IMG/VR virus record: IMGVR_UViG_3300024259_000146
Coordinates: 1-25,205 of that record
Source of the DNA: a virus
DNA: 25,205 nt
Strand: one strand, 5' to 3'
Part shown: positions 15,337 to 22,116 of the stretch, in pieces
How the letters are laid out: the number at the start of each line of letters is the position of its first letter
Numbering within the stretch: the first letter of the stretch is position 1
The notes under the pieces: model-generated
What the model was told of the DNA's origin: nothing
Seen by the model: the letters and a program-made list of their open reading frames with translations, nothing else
Databases searched by the model: none
Position numbers and translations under genes: made by a program

Positions 15337-17078
15337 CTGTAACATCTCCCCAAATCATTCTGAGCATGGGTGATGCTGTGCTTTCTGCTGCATCCTCTAG
15401 CGATACGCACACCAGGGCAGATATTGACGACCTTGTAAATGGAACTGCAAGCAGGATTTTGAAGTACGCTACATTTGAGCCAGATCAATGGCTACTTGAT
15501 GGAACGTATAAAATCGCTCCAGATCCAGCGAGCATCGGTTTTGTCAGTGACGAAATAAGCCTTATTGGTAGTACGTTTACAAGTGACCCTGTAGTCACCC
15601 TAACGCTTGATGCTGCAATAGATATTGAGCAGGGGATCACGTTTGAATTTTCGCAAGTCTCAGGAGATTATTGCACAAGTGTAAAGGTAGACTATCAGAA
15701 CGCAGCAACAGCATCGGTCTACAGCAAAACATATTCGCCAGATGGCTATAATTATTTTGCTGAAATATTAGAGGCATCGAAACCAGCAGCAGCTATTAAA
15801 TATATTGTCATCACGTTTTACGAAACGAACACAGCCTATCGCCATGTAAAACTCTTAGACGTTTTTGTCGATGGGGTTATGTGGGACAGAGCCAATATTA
15901 AAAGCGCAACTATCATCGAGGAAATTGATTTATCGCTTGCAACTATTCCAGGCAACGAATTGAGATTTACTTTATACGATCCAAGCGGTGGCTTTAGCAT
16001 CGTTGACCCAGGAGGCATTTACGCAAGCCTAGCAGAAAACCAAAGGGTTGATGCATACGAATTTGTAGACACAGACCGCATTTATATGGGGAGGTTTTAC
16101 TTAAAGGATATGGATAGTGTAAGTGAAAATATAGCATCTTTTAAGTGCGTTGATGCTTTAAGTCTCTTAGAGAGAATTGAATATCTCGGAGACCTTTTTA
16201 TTGATACCGCTACAAATGTTTTGGATACAATAATGGCTGATGTGTCTTTTATAGATCACGACATCGAAATTGATTTAGCATCAATCTCCATTGATGGATG
16301 GATACCGATCACAAACATTAGAGAGGCTCTGCACCAATTAGCATTTGCCATTGAAGGATATGTAACTTGCTCTCGCTCTAAGAAAATAACCATCAAGAAA
16401 GCAGATTTGATTGATGACATTTCAGTTTGGGATTATGATCTAAGCTATTCTGATATTAGAAAGGGTCACAAAATAACACAGAGACCGCTGGTAACAGGAA
16501 TTGATATTATCTCTCATGGCTTCGAGGAAAATCAGGAAAACTTGACTTCCTACTCGGATCTAGTAACCTATGTGTATCGAAACACAAATATTCCAACAGG
16601 TAACTATGTCATAAAACACCCGGAATATATTTCAACATATTTGGCATATTCCAGCACATCTGCGATTACTGTCCCCCCTACACCAAGCGCATCAAGTGCG
16701 AACAGCTTCACATTTGAAGTGACTACATCGGGAAGTATCAATATTCTTTTATACAGAAAATATACCCACAGCAAAGAGAGATACTTTCAAGGGGCAACAG
16801 GACTTCCAGCCAACGTATCAGACAATATTATGATTATAGAAAATACGACATTTATAAATAACTCTAATGTTGAAGATACAGCACAAAGAGCATTAGATTA
16901 TGCAGCCCAGAGATACAAGGCTGAGATAGGTCTCTTTGCCTCTTCCATATCTGTTGGAGATAGCGCAAAAATAGACACGCTAAGCGGTAAAGAACTTTGG
17001 GGAGTAGTCGAAAAGGTTGAGATAGATATGGTTAGTGGTTTTTTTCAAAAAGTAGTAGCAATAGGAGAAATACACTAA
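15333..17078 (+). CDS. Tail hub / tail-associated structural protein
   Basis: This 581-aa protein is the next gene after the distal tail protein. The N-terminal third is a beta-rich domain that may bind sugars (about residues 40-190, with YATFEPDQWLLDGTYKI and VTLTLDAAIDIEQGITFEFSQ). The C-terminal two thirds, from about residue 195, read as the hub fold: FTLYDPSGGFS, YMGRFYLKDMDSV, then FKCVDALSLLERIEY, IREALHQLAFAIEGYVTCSRSKKITIKK, and ending GVVEKVEIDMVSGFFQKVVAIGEI. The latter pattern (a field-of-view 'YVTCSRSKKITI...' segment) resembles gp27-like hubs in siphophages. It lacks a visible lytic domain. It probably closes the tail tube. Confidence 0.72.
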   Translation: MTVTSPQIILSMGDAVLSAASSSDTHTRADIDDLVNGTASRILKYATFEPDQWLLDGTYKIAPDPASIGFVSDEISLIGSTFTSDPVVTLTLDAAIDIEQGITFEFSQVSGDYCTSVKVDYQNAATASVYSKTYSPDGYNYFAEILEASKPAAAIKYIVITFYETNTAYRHVKLLDVFVDGVMWDRANIKSATIIEEIDLSLATIPGNELRFTLYDPSGGFSIVDPGGIYASLAENQRVDAYEFVDTDRIYMGRFYLKDMDSVSENIASFKCVDALSLLERIEYLGDLFIDTATNVLDTIMADVSFIDHDIEIDLASISIDGWIPITNIREALHQLAFAIEGYVTCSRSKKITIKKADLIDDISVWDYDLSYSDIRKGHKITQRPLVTGIDIISHGFEENQENLTSYSDLVTYVYRNTNIPTGNYVIKHPEYISTYLAYSSTSAITVPPTPSASSANSFTFEVTTSGSINILLYRKYTHSKERYFQGATGLPANVSDNIMIIENTTFINNSNVEDTAQRALDYAAQRYKAEIGLFASSISVGDSAKIDTLSGKELWGVVEKVEIDMVSGFFQKVVAIGEIH

Positions 17079-17450
17079 ATGAGAAAGCCCTTATTAATTA
17101 TTTGCTTTATTTTCGTGCTATTATTTTCTTTTCTACCTATCCCCCTAAATGGGGAGGATGGTATTTACAATACTTTTAGCGGTTTTATATGGTGCAGCCA
17201 ACCTAACGCTTGCATTCATGAAGCAGGGCATAAGATAGATCATTCGGGCGGGTGGGTAAGCAGTTCTCCAGAATACCAGAGAACAATCGAAGAGATGGGC
17301 TTAAGCATTCTGGATGATCCAAGAGAAAATTACGCAGCCCTTTTCGCTTTCGCCCAGGGCAAGAAAGAAAATATGCCTGAGCAGCTTCACAAGTTTTATG
17401 ATTTTGAGCTATCAGAAAGGTTATTAAAATGGCATATACAGCCCCAATAA
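17079..17450 (+). CDS. Signal-peptide HExxH metallopeptidase-like protein (ATLF/PPEP-like)
   Basis: This 123-aa protein starts one base after the hub stop. It has a clear N-terminal signal or anchor (residues 1-22, KPLLIICFIFVLLFSFLP). The zinc motif HEAGH (47-51) follows two Cys (39, 45), and a candidate third ligand E83 lies in PRENYAALFAF, 32 residues after the second His. HExxH followed by E(x)xA(L)F is the pattern of anthrax lethal-factor-like and Pro-Pro endopeptidase (gluzincin) domains; this one is small but includes both parts. It would act outside the membrane or in the wall. It overlaps the next gene by 22 bases. Lysis, receptor cleavage or immunity to other phages are possible roles. 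Catalysis is inferred, not shown. Confidence 0.62.
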   Translation: MRKPLLIICFIFVLLFSFLPIPLNGEDGIYNTFSGFIWCSQPNACIHEAGHKIDHSGGWVSSSPEYQRTIEEMGLSILDDPRENYAALFAFAQGKKENMPEQLHKFYDFELSERLLKWHIQPQ

Positions 17451-17908
17451 CTGACCGCACAATCGCGGACATTCTAGCCGAAAACTCTAAAGCATTTTTC
17501 AATGTAGCTGACTGGGTTCGCGTGTACGGAAACTCTTCAGAAGTCAACACGGCCTTGACTACTGCTTTAGGTATCACAATTTCATTTGACACAATTACAG
17601 CAAAAACAACGAAGGATATTGACACGGCATCACAGTTAAACGCCCTCCTAGCCAACATCGAAAGAATGCGTTTATGGCTTGCAACTTATGCCCCAATAGC
17701 GGATAATGATTTTATAGAGATCAAAGATAGTTGGCTCGGCGGTTTTGATAACCCCTCCCCGGATTATACTCACGTGAACACTTGGGAAAAGGTTATGGAT
17801 ATAATTTATCAGATTTACAAGTCGCCCTACACTGTGACAAGATCACCAAGAACAGGAGTCGCAGGATGTGGAAGCGGCATAACTAGAAATAATTTATTTA
17901 GAGGCTAA
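17429..17908 (+). CDS. Tail-tip hypothetical protein
   Basis: This 159-aa protein begins inside the metallopeptidase gene (22-base overlap), with AGAAAGG 11-17 bases upstream of the ATG. The start MAYTAPITDRTIADILAENSKAFFNVADWVRVYGN and the middle WLGGFDNPSPDYTHVNTWEKVMDIIYQIY are of the kind found in phage tail proteins that follow the tail hub. The first part resembles the 'TDRT..D......KAFFNVADW.RIYGN' block common to tail-fibre-associated proteins of Gram-positive phages. It has no enzyme motif. It probably joins the fibre to the tail tip; placement among tail genes is the main support. Confidence 0.62.
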   Translation: MAYTAPITDRTIADILAENSKAFFNVADWVRVYGNSSEVNTALTTALGITISFDTITAKTTKDIDTASQLNALLANIERMRLWLATYAPIADNDFIEIKDSWLGGFDNPSPDYTHVNTWEKVMDIIYQIYKSPYTVTRSPRTGVAGCGSGITRNNLFRG

Positions 17909-17910
17909 AT

Positions 17911-18435
17911 ATGTCATATACAAAAACTGTATGGGTTGATGAAATACTGGCAGGTGCAGAAACTTATAACGTTTCTGGTACTGGTGCAGGGGTAACAATT
18001 GCATTAGATCAAACGGTTACAACTCCAGGGACTGGATTAACCGCAGCAAGAATGAACAAGATTGAAGAGGCTCTTTATACATCCCTCAATAAGGGAAGTG
18101 ATATAGCCTCTGCAAGCGCATTGACTTTAGGTTCAGATGGGAATTATTTTGATGTAACAGGAACGACCACGATCACAAGTATAAGCACACTTGGTATCGG
18201 AAGAGTTGTACGACTGCACTTTGACGGTATTTTAACTCTCACTCACCACGCAACGAATTTAGTGTTACCAGGCGGGGCAAATATCACAACAGCAGCAGGG
18301 GATGAATTTACATTCGTTGAATATGCTTCAGGGGATTGGAGATGTGTAGCTTATGCACTAGCCAGCGGGGAGGCTATTATAGGTGGTAGTGGTGGTGGCG
18401 CAGACCTAGACGAAGTTTATGCTATGACAGCATAG
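17911..18435 (+). CDS. Tail fibre / receptor-binding-type protein
   Basis: This 174-aa protein starts YTKTVWVDEILAGAETYNV and carries TAARMNKIEEAL, a short N-terminal attachment block seen in many phage fibres. Then follows the beta-rich module GNYFDVTGTTTITSISTLGIGRVVRLHFDG...NLVLPGGANITTAAGDEFTFVEYASGDWRCVAYA (about residues 93-150), a pattern I associate with tail fibre C-terminal domains. A Gly-rich linker (GGSGGGADLDEVY) closes the protein. It is likely a trimeric fibre or fibre tip that sets host range. No depolymerase motif is visible. Confidence 0.68.
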   Translation: MSYTKTVWVDEILAGAETYNVSGTGAGVTIALDQTVTTPGTGLTAARMNKIEEALYTSLNKGSDIASASALTLGSDGNYFDVTGTTTITSISTLGIGRVVRLHFDGILTLTHHATNLVLPGGANITTAAGDEFTFVEYASGDWRCVAYALASGEAIIGGSGGGADLDEVYAMTA

Positions 18436-18446
18436 GAGAATAAATT

Positions 18447-18779
18447 ATGGCAACTTTTACCCCGAAAACCCTTGCAAGTGTACAAGCCCCTTCGACAAAG
18501 GGCGATTTGCTTGCACCCGCTGCGACACATATTTATCAGGTGCATAGCATAGAAATTCACAATACGAACACGACCACGGAAAACGTGATCTTATATCACC
18601 ACGACGGAACGAATGAGCGGATTATTTTCAATGCTGACCTTGTGGCTAATGAAACTGTATGGATACAGTATCCAGGTCCTGGAAAGCCGTTGGATGGTGA
18701 TGATAGTGCAAAGATCACAGGTGTTACTGATACAGCATCTAAAGTTAATGTCCTGTTTCATGGCTCTGACAGGGTGTAG
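18447..18779 (+). CDS. Small tail-associated beta protein
   Basis: This 110-aa protein has AGGAG 11-15 bases before the ATG. It is all beta: HIYQVHSIEIHNTNTTTENVILYHHDGTNERIIFNADLVANETVWIQYPGPGKPLDG, then SAKITGVTDTASKVNVLFHG. This pattern, including the 'HNT.....V.L...DG......A..L.....' step, is typical of small jelly-roll-like proteins in fibre clusters of siphophages. It probably decorates the tail tip or fibre. Family assignment is by style and neighbours only. Confidence 0.6.
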   Translation: MATFTPKTLASVQAPSTKGDLLAPAATHIYQVHSIEIHNTNTTTENVILYHHDGTNERIIFNADLVANETVWIQYPGPGKPLDGDDSAKITGVTDTASKVNVLFHGSDRV

Positions 18780-18782
18780 ATC

Positions 18783-19310
18783 ATGGGTTTGAAGCTACTC
18801 TCAGAAAAAACAAATGGGCATCTAACAAACTTTTTCAGTACCGAAGACGCTGGAATATCTCATTATGAGGGCGACCCGATAGATATAGGTTCGGCGGCTA
18901 TAAACAGGGTATCGACTCAAGTAGGTGGATATACGTTTATTGCGCTTGATAATCCAGCAAACGACACAGGCACAATAAACGAGGCGACAATCTACTCTGA
19001 CACCAATTTGGTTGGTGCGGTTTTGATTATATTTGAACGAAACACGACGAACACTTTCACGCCACGTTCGTTTGCGGTCTTGGGAGCTGTAACGGCTGGA
19101 GGAGATACTTTCTCTGGGCTTTCTTTAGCTGTTGAAACGGGTGATTTTGTGGCGTTATATTGGGATACTGGTGCGCTGGATGTGGTAGATACTGGCGGGG
19201 CAGGATGCTATTATAAATCTGGTGACCAATCAGAAGCAGGAATACAAACCTATGTAAACACTGGTACATCTGCTAGAGATATAAGCGTTTATGCAACAGG
19301 GATAACATAG
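18783..19310 (+). CDS. Tail-tip beta protein (hypothetical fibre component)
   Basis: This 175-aa protein starts 3 bases after the previous stop. It is Thr/Gly/Asp/Ala rich and beta-predicted, with FIALDNPANDTGTINEATIYSD, VGAVLIIFERNTTNTFTPRSFAVLG, and FVALYWDTGALDVVDTGGAGCYYKSGDQ. This reads as a galactose-binding-like or Ig-like tail-tip domain. Its last gene position in the fibre block fits a receptor-binding or fibre-cap role. I could not assign a family. Confidence 0.58.
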   Translation: MGLKLLSEKTNGHLTNFFSTEDAGISHYEGDPIDIGSAAINRVSTQVGGYTFIALDNPANDTGTINEATIYSDTNLVGAVLIIFERNTTNTFTPRSFAVLGAVTAGGDTFSGLSLAVETGDFVALYWDTGALDVVDTGGAGCYYKSGDQSEAGIQTYVNTGTSARDISVYATGIT

Positions 19311-19401
19311 GAGCGAAGAAAAATGCAGGCACTACAAGAAAAGAGAGAAAGTATAAAAATGGTTATAAAATAAATGTCTCGACAAATAAACCGGAGCTAA
19401 C

Positions 19402-19692
19402 ATGGAAGAAGACAGAATGCAGCAGCTAATAGATTTGATGGTAGAAATTGACAAAAAGCTGGATGTGCATATCGCAGAAGAAAAGTCTAACAAGCAAATA
19501 CTTATATTCCACGATAAGATTTTACGTGGAAGCGAAGACGCGCCTTCGTTGCCCGAACAAGTCAGAAACAACAGCAAAGATATTAGAGCATTTAAAAAAG
19601 TTCTTTGGTACGTTGCGACCCCCTTATTATTAGCAATTGGTGGCGGCGTTCTGTGGATAATTGTACAAGGGGCAAATCAGGCGGCGGGATGA
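19402..19692 (+). CDS. XhlA-like holin/hemolysin with C-terminal membrane helix
   Basis: This 96-aa protein has a charged, coiled-coil N-terminal region (about residues 1-60, MQQLIDLMVEIDKKLDVHIAEEKSNKQ) and one membrane helix near the C-terminus (67-88, VLWYVATPLLLAIGGGVLWIIV). This is the XhlA/phage hemolysin layout, and XhlA-type proteins act with a holin to open the membrane at lysis. CCGGAGC precedes the ATG. It follows the fibre genes and precedes a 26-aa membrane microprotein with an ATGA overlap, which fits a lysis cassette. No amidase or lysozyme is adjacent, which is odd. Confidence 0.72.
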   Translation: MEEDRMQQLIDLMVEIDKKLDVHIAEEKSNKQILIFHDKILRGSEDAPSLPEQVRNNSKDIRAFKKVLWYVATPLLLAIGGGVLWIIVQGANQAAG

Positions 19693-19769
19693 AGCTAGAG
19701 TACGTTGTCTATGCCCTCACCACTATAATAGTTTTTGGGATTATTTTTGCAATCATACTTACTTTATAG
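19689..19769 (+). CDS. 26-aa single-helix membrane microprotein
   Basis: ATG 19689 overlaps the XhlA-like stop (ATGA). The 26 codons encode MKLEYVVYALTTIIVFGIIF and a short hydrophobic end, so nearly the whole chain is one membrane helix. Size and coupling resemble small phage lysis or membrane-stress proteins that help the holin. It is too short for family assignment. The overlap and an almost uninterrupted hydrophobic frame argue that it is translated. Confidence 0.5.
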   Translation: MKLEYVVYALTTIIVFGIIFAIILTL

Positions 19770-19818
19770 TTAATGTCAGTATGAATGCAAAACAAGTCTG
19801 TAGAAAAGGAAGGACATA

Positions 19819-20685
19819 TTGAGCAGACAAATAAAAGACACTCTGGTATTAAATTTCTCAGATAAACACAGCGGGGGAAATACAGCCCTAATGATGCCTG
19901 AAATGTTTCAGGGTCTAAATGTAAATCACACACCATTCCCTATACAGCTAGAAATATTTGAACACTATGCTTATTGCGCTGAGGTGATTAAGAAGATGCG
20001 AAAGAAGAAGCGCATTATCATGGTTGAAAACGGGGATGCTGTAGACGGAAACCATCACGGGACGCACGAAGTCTTTACTCGCAACATTCAAGAACAAAGA
20101 AGCGTGCATATTGATTTAGTAGACTGGTTTATGCGCGAGATCGGATTTAGCAAAAAGAACGGGGACATGCTTTTTTATACGCTAGGCACAGAGATACACA
20201 CAAGAGATGACGAACACATAATAGGAGAATATTTAGGGGCAGTACCGCATAGGCGCGGTGACACGCTTCTCTACGCTCATAAAGCATTGAAACTGAATAT
20301 AAACGGGCGTTTGTTTTGGTGGCTTCATCACGGGGCAACCGCCGGCGATGGAGCAAACATCGGCAACGCTCACAAGAACTGGTTGAAAAATAAGTTTTGG
20401 AATAAGATACTGGCTAAAGAAGAAATCCCAGATGTTATCTCAACTGGTCATGTACATCATCCAAACTGGTATGATTATGTTGCCGGGGTTGGAAACAATT
20501 GGGCACGTATTCGCGGGTTGATAACCCCTAGCTGGCAAGCCCCGACACGTTACGGTCACAGGGCAAGCAAGGACAAGGCAACATGGATTGGTATGTGGGT
20601 GCAAGAAGTAAAGGCAGATGGACAAATGCCTGACCCTGTTCCGCTGATGCACAAGATAGATACGAGTAAGCCGCTCTTAGTTTGA
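19819..20685 (+). CDS. Calcineurin-like metallophosphoesterase
   Basis: This 288-aa protein starts at TTG 19819, with GGAAGGA 7 bases upstream. It shows most of the two-metal phosphoesterase set: D15 and H17 (SDKHSG), GDAVDGN (72-78), HHG (170-172) and GHVHH (210-214). The usual GNH(D/E) motif is replaced by GTEIH (123-127) followed by acidic TRDDE. A phage subgroup with GT.xH is, I believe, known, so this may still bind metal. Substrate is unknown; phage members are suspected to act on nucleotides or DNA ends. It sits in the late operon with an HD-like protein immediately downstream. Confidence 0.85.
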   Translation: MSRQIKDTLVLNFSDKHSGGNTALMMPEMFQGLNVNHTPFPIQLEIFEHYAYCAEVIKKMRKKKRIIMVENGDAVDGNHHGTHEVFTRNIQEQRSVHIDLVDWFMREIGFSKKNGDMLFYTLGTEIHTRDDEHIIGEYLGAVPHRRGDTLLYAHKALKLNINGRLFWWLHHGATAGDGANIGNAHKNWLKNKFWNKILAKEEIPDVISTGHVHHPNWYDYVAGVGNNWARIRGLITPSWQAPTRYGHRASKDKATWIGMWVQEVKADGQMPDPVPLMHKIDTSKPLLV

Positions 20686-20698
20686 AAAGGAAAATAAA

Positions 20699-21160
20699 AT
20701 GATTGAAATAAAAGAAAGTAAAACCGCAGACACAAGAACATGTGATGTTACAAAGGTTACGAAAGAACAATTGAAACAAAGCAGCGCACAGCACATTGGA
20801 GACGTAACAAATGGCATTTTCTTTTTCGTGAGAATGTTATGTGATGCTGCTCTCTTTCACGACTTTGACAAAGTGAGTGATGAAGGGTTAGACGCATTTT
20901 ATAAGGACTTTAAGAGAAACTTTGAAACAACGGATTGGTGGGATAATCATAGAAGAGTAAACAGACATCACTTATTACAAGCTGACGGTGTTCCTGATGA
21001 CGTGAATCTTATAGACGTGATAGAAATGATTGTTGATTGCGTCATGGCTGGTATGGCTCGATCAGGTGATGTGTATCCGCTAGACATAGACCTTAAAGTA
21101 TTACAAAAAGCGTTTGAAAACACCACGAAACTCTTGAAAGAAAATGTAACCGTGATATAA
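20699..21160 (+). CDS. DUF5662-like HD-type protein
   Basis: This 153-aa protein has HDFDK (residues 54-58), HH (90-91) and NLIDVIEMIVDCVMAGM (103-119). This is the pattern of DUF5662, a group of HD-like phosphohydrolase-type proteins carried by phages and bacteria. An N-terminal QHIGDVTNGIFFFV helix precedes it. AAAGGAAAATAAA gives the ribosome binding site 13 bases after the phosphoesterase stop, so the two are probably co-transcribed. The two hydrolase-like proteins may act on the same nucleotide or signal. The stop codon lies inside the -10 of the next promoter (TATAAT at 21156-21161). Confidence 0.68.
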   Translation: MIEIKESKTADTRTCDVTKVTKEQLKQSSAQHIGDVTNGIFFFVRMLCDAALFHDFDKVSDEGLDAFYKDFKRNFETTDWWDNHRRVNRHHLLQADGVPDDVNLIDVIEMIVDCVMAGMARSGDVYPLDIDLKVLQKAFENTTKLLKENVTVI

Positions 21161-21161
21161 T
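21134..21161 (+). promoter_or_regulatory. Sigma70 promoter before the 21-kb RNA region
   Basis: TTGAAA (21134-21139), a 16-base spacer and TATAAT (21156-21161) give a good promoter, located in the last codons of the DUF5662 gene. The predicted start is near 21168. It drives the non-coding stretch downstream and possibly the holin gene at 21388. Confidence 0.65.
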
Positions 21162-21166
21162 CTCAT

Positions 21167-21285
21167 TGTCGGGGCGCAGAGACCCACTTACTGTTACAAA
21201 ACCGTCTTGCTAACCGACACCTTCTCCTCTCCTTACAGCCAAAGGCTGGAAAGCATCCCCCTAACACCGGGGATGTCTTGTTTTA
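21167..21285 (+). ncRNA. Candidate small RNA B1 with terminator hairpin
   Basis: The predicted transcript is closed by an outer stem TGTCGG (21167-21172) with CCGACA (21214-21219), then a hairpin AGCC-AAA-GGCT (21237-21247) and a strong terminator stem CATCCCC (21254-21260) / GGGGATG (21269-21275) followed by a T-rich run. No start codon with a usable ribosome binding site lies in it. I do not recognise the family. Confidence 0.5.
21254..21285 (+). terminator. Intrinsic terminator of RNA B1
   Basis: CATCCCC (21254-21260) pairs with GGGGATG (21269-21275), loop CTAACACC, tail TCTTGTTTTA (21276-21285). The tail is not pure T, so termination may be partial. Confidence 0.65.
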
Positions 21286-21294
21286 TGGTAGAAT
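21286..21294 (+). promoter_or_regulatory. Extended -10 element before RNA B2
   Basis: TGGTAGAAT (21286-21294) matches the extended -10 pattern TGnTATAAT with one change. No clear -35 is seen. The predicted start, near 21301, falls on the 5' strand of the RNA's closing stem. Confidence 0.4.
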
Positions 21295-21298
21295 AATT

Positions 21299-21368
21299 GT
21301 GGCTGGCAAAATTCGGGTTCATCCGTGTGGTGGCAAGAAGAGCCACCCTATACCAGCCACTTTTATTT
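21299..21368 (+). ncRNA. Candidate three-way-junction small RNA B2
   Basis: An 8-bp closing stem GTGGCTGG (21299-21306) / CCAGCCAC (21353-21360) encloses two hairpins: CGGG-TTCA-TCCG (21314-21325) and GGTGGC-AAGAAGA-GCCACC (21329-21347). A T-rich tail TTTTATTT follows directly (21361-21368). It is thus a compact three-way junction whose ends coincide with a predicted start and terminator-like tail. Base pairing is Watson-Crick except one G-T pair. No known family is recognised. Confidence 0.58.
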
Positions 21369-21387
21369 AACTAGAAAAGGAAATAAT

Positions 21388-21624
21388 ATGCTAAACAAAT
21401 TGAAAGAATTTCAACCTGGTAAAAAGACCTATACTATATTCGGCTTGCTGTTAGCCGTTGCGGTTGCTGGTTTCTTTGGCCTTGATCTGTCCCCCATTGC
21501 TGATTGGGTAATCCCCGGCGCATCCTTGCCCGCTGACGTATCAGAAGCCGTTAGCACGTTGCTGAGTAATGTCATTGGTGCAATTGCCGCCGTTGGCGTA
21601 ATAATGCGATACGTAACAGAATAG
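21388..21624 (+). CDS. Two-helix membrane protein, holin candidate (78 aa)
   Basis: ATG 21388 (MLNKLKEFQPGKK) is chosen because AAAAGGAAATAAT lies right before it; an upstream in-frame ATG at 21325 would lie inside structured RNA B2. The protein has two predicted membrane helices (residues about 14-32 and 56-74) joined by a segment with an amphipathic-like LSPIADWVIPGASLP, and a short C-terminus. Small size, two helices and end-of-late-operon position fit a phage holin or holin-like protein. A strong bidirectional terminator follows 20 bases after its stop. It is the last gene of the late + strand block. Confidence 0.68.
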   Translation: MLNKLKEFQPGKKTYTIFGLLLAVAVAGFFGLDLSPIADWVIPGASLPADVSEAVSTLLSNVIGAIAAVGVIMRYVTE

Positions 21625-21644
21625 ACACTCTCTCCCCCATAACA

Positions 21645-21671
21645 AAAACCGCCTAGCAATTAGGCGGTTTT
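21645..21671. terminator. Bidirectional terminator between convergent blocks
   Basis: AAAACCGCCTA (21645-21655) and TAGGCGGTTTT (21661-21671) form an 11-bp stem with a 5-base loop. T-rich on the + side and A-rich on the other, it can end the late operon on + and the small-gene operon on -. Confidence 0.9.
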
Positions 21672-21674
21672 TTA

Positions 21675-21911
21675 TTAAACATTTTCTGTTCTCTTAACAA
21701 GATAATAAAACTCTCCGTTATCTTCGTCATACTCCCAGCCCAACTTATGCAACAACTCTTCTTCCTCGTTAGTGTCTACGCAATACCCACAGAAGATAAT
21801 CCCATTTCCCGCTGATAAATTATCCGCTCCGACCTTAGACATTATTTGCAATCCAATTATCAAATTTAAAAGATAATTTTCAGGTTCTACTTTGCTAGTC
21901 TTTTCACTCAT
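21675..21911 (-). CDS. Small acidic hypothetical protein (78 aa)
   Basis: The minus-strand ATG ending at 21911 (MSEKTSKVEPENYLLNL) is preferred to one nine codons earlier because AAGGAG lies just before it. The protein is acidic and contains KVGADNLSAGNGIIFCGYC and a C-terminal LLHKLGWEYDEDNGEFYYL. The latter looks like a small alpha/beta phage protein with a 'GW.Y....GEFYY' end. I do not recognise a family. It overlaps the previous (zinc-ribbon) gene by 8 bases. It is the distal gene of the minus-strand operon. Confidence 0.55.
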   Translation of the reverse strand: MSEKTSKVEPENYLLNLIIGLQIMSKVGADNLSAGNGIIFCGYCVDTNEEEELLHKLGWEYDEDNGEFYYLVKRTENV

Positions 21912-22116
21912 CGCTTTGCTCCTTTTGCTTCCCTTCATATAACTCTAAGCACTTTGAGCACACCCATAACCCGCTTCTCATTCTCCAGCCTTCTTTTCTT
22001 AATGATCTAATAAAATCTATTTTCGTATATGTGTGCCATGTCTCAAATCCATTACACATTACACCAGCGCAATCAACTGCATATGCAGTCGCGCCAGTGA
22101 TTATTGTTCCAGCCAT
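21904..22116 (-). CDS. Small zinc-ribbon protein (70 aa)
   Basis: This 70-aa protein carries Cys pairs at both ends of its core: CAGVMC (about residues 16-21) and CSKC (53-56), with WHTYTKIDFIRSLRKEGWRMRSGLWVC between. This 'C..C...LRKEGW.....WVC.KC' layout is common to small phage and bacterial zinc-ribbon proteins. AAAGGAGAATAA gives a strong ribosome binding site, and it overlaps the preceding gene by 16 bases. The target of the zinc ribbon (DNA, RNA or protein) is unknown. Confidence 0.62.
   Translation of the reverse strand: MAGTIITGATAYAVDCAGVMCNGFETWHTYTKIDFIRSLRKEGWRMRSGLWVCSKCLELYEGKQKEQSDE

Noticed and set aside
19781-19822. 13-aa ORF before the phosphoesterase
   Set aside because: It ends across the TTG start and has no conserved or hydrophobic character; the GGAAGGA site within it serves the phosphoesterase.
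21299-21368. tRNA gene
   Set aside because: GGTTCATCC resembles a T-arm, but there is no acceptor stem with CCA, no anticodon arm and no D-arm; the fold is a three-way junction.
21325-21387. Upstream ATG start for the holin candidate
   Set aside because: The extra 21 residues are encoded by structured RNA B2 and lack hydrophobic or conserved character; ATG 21388 has a strong ribosome binding site.
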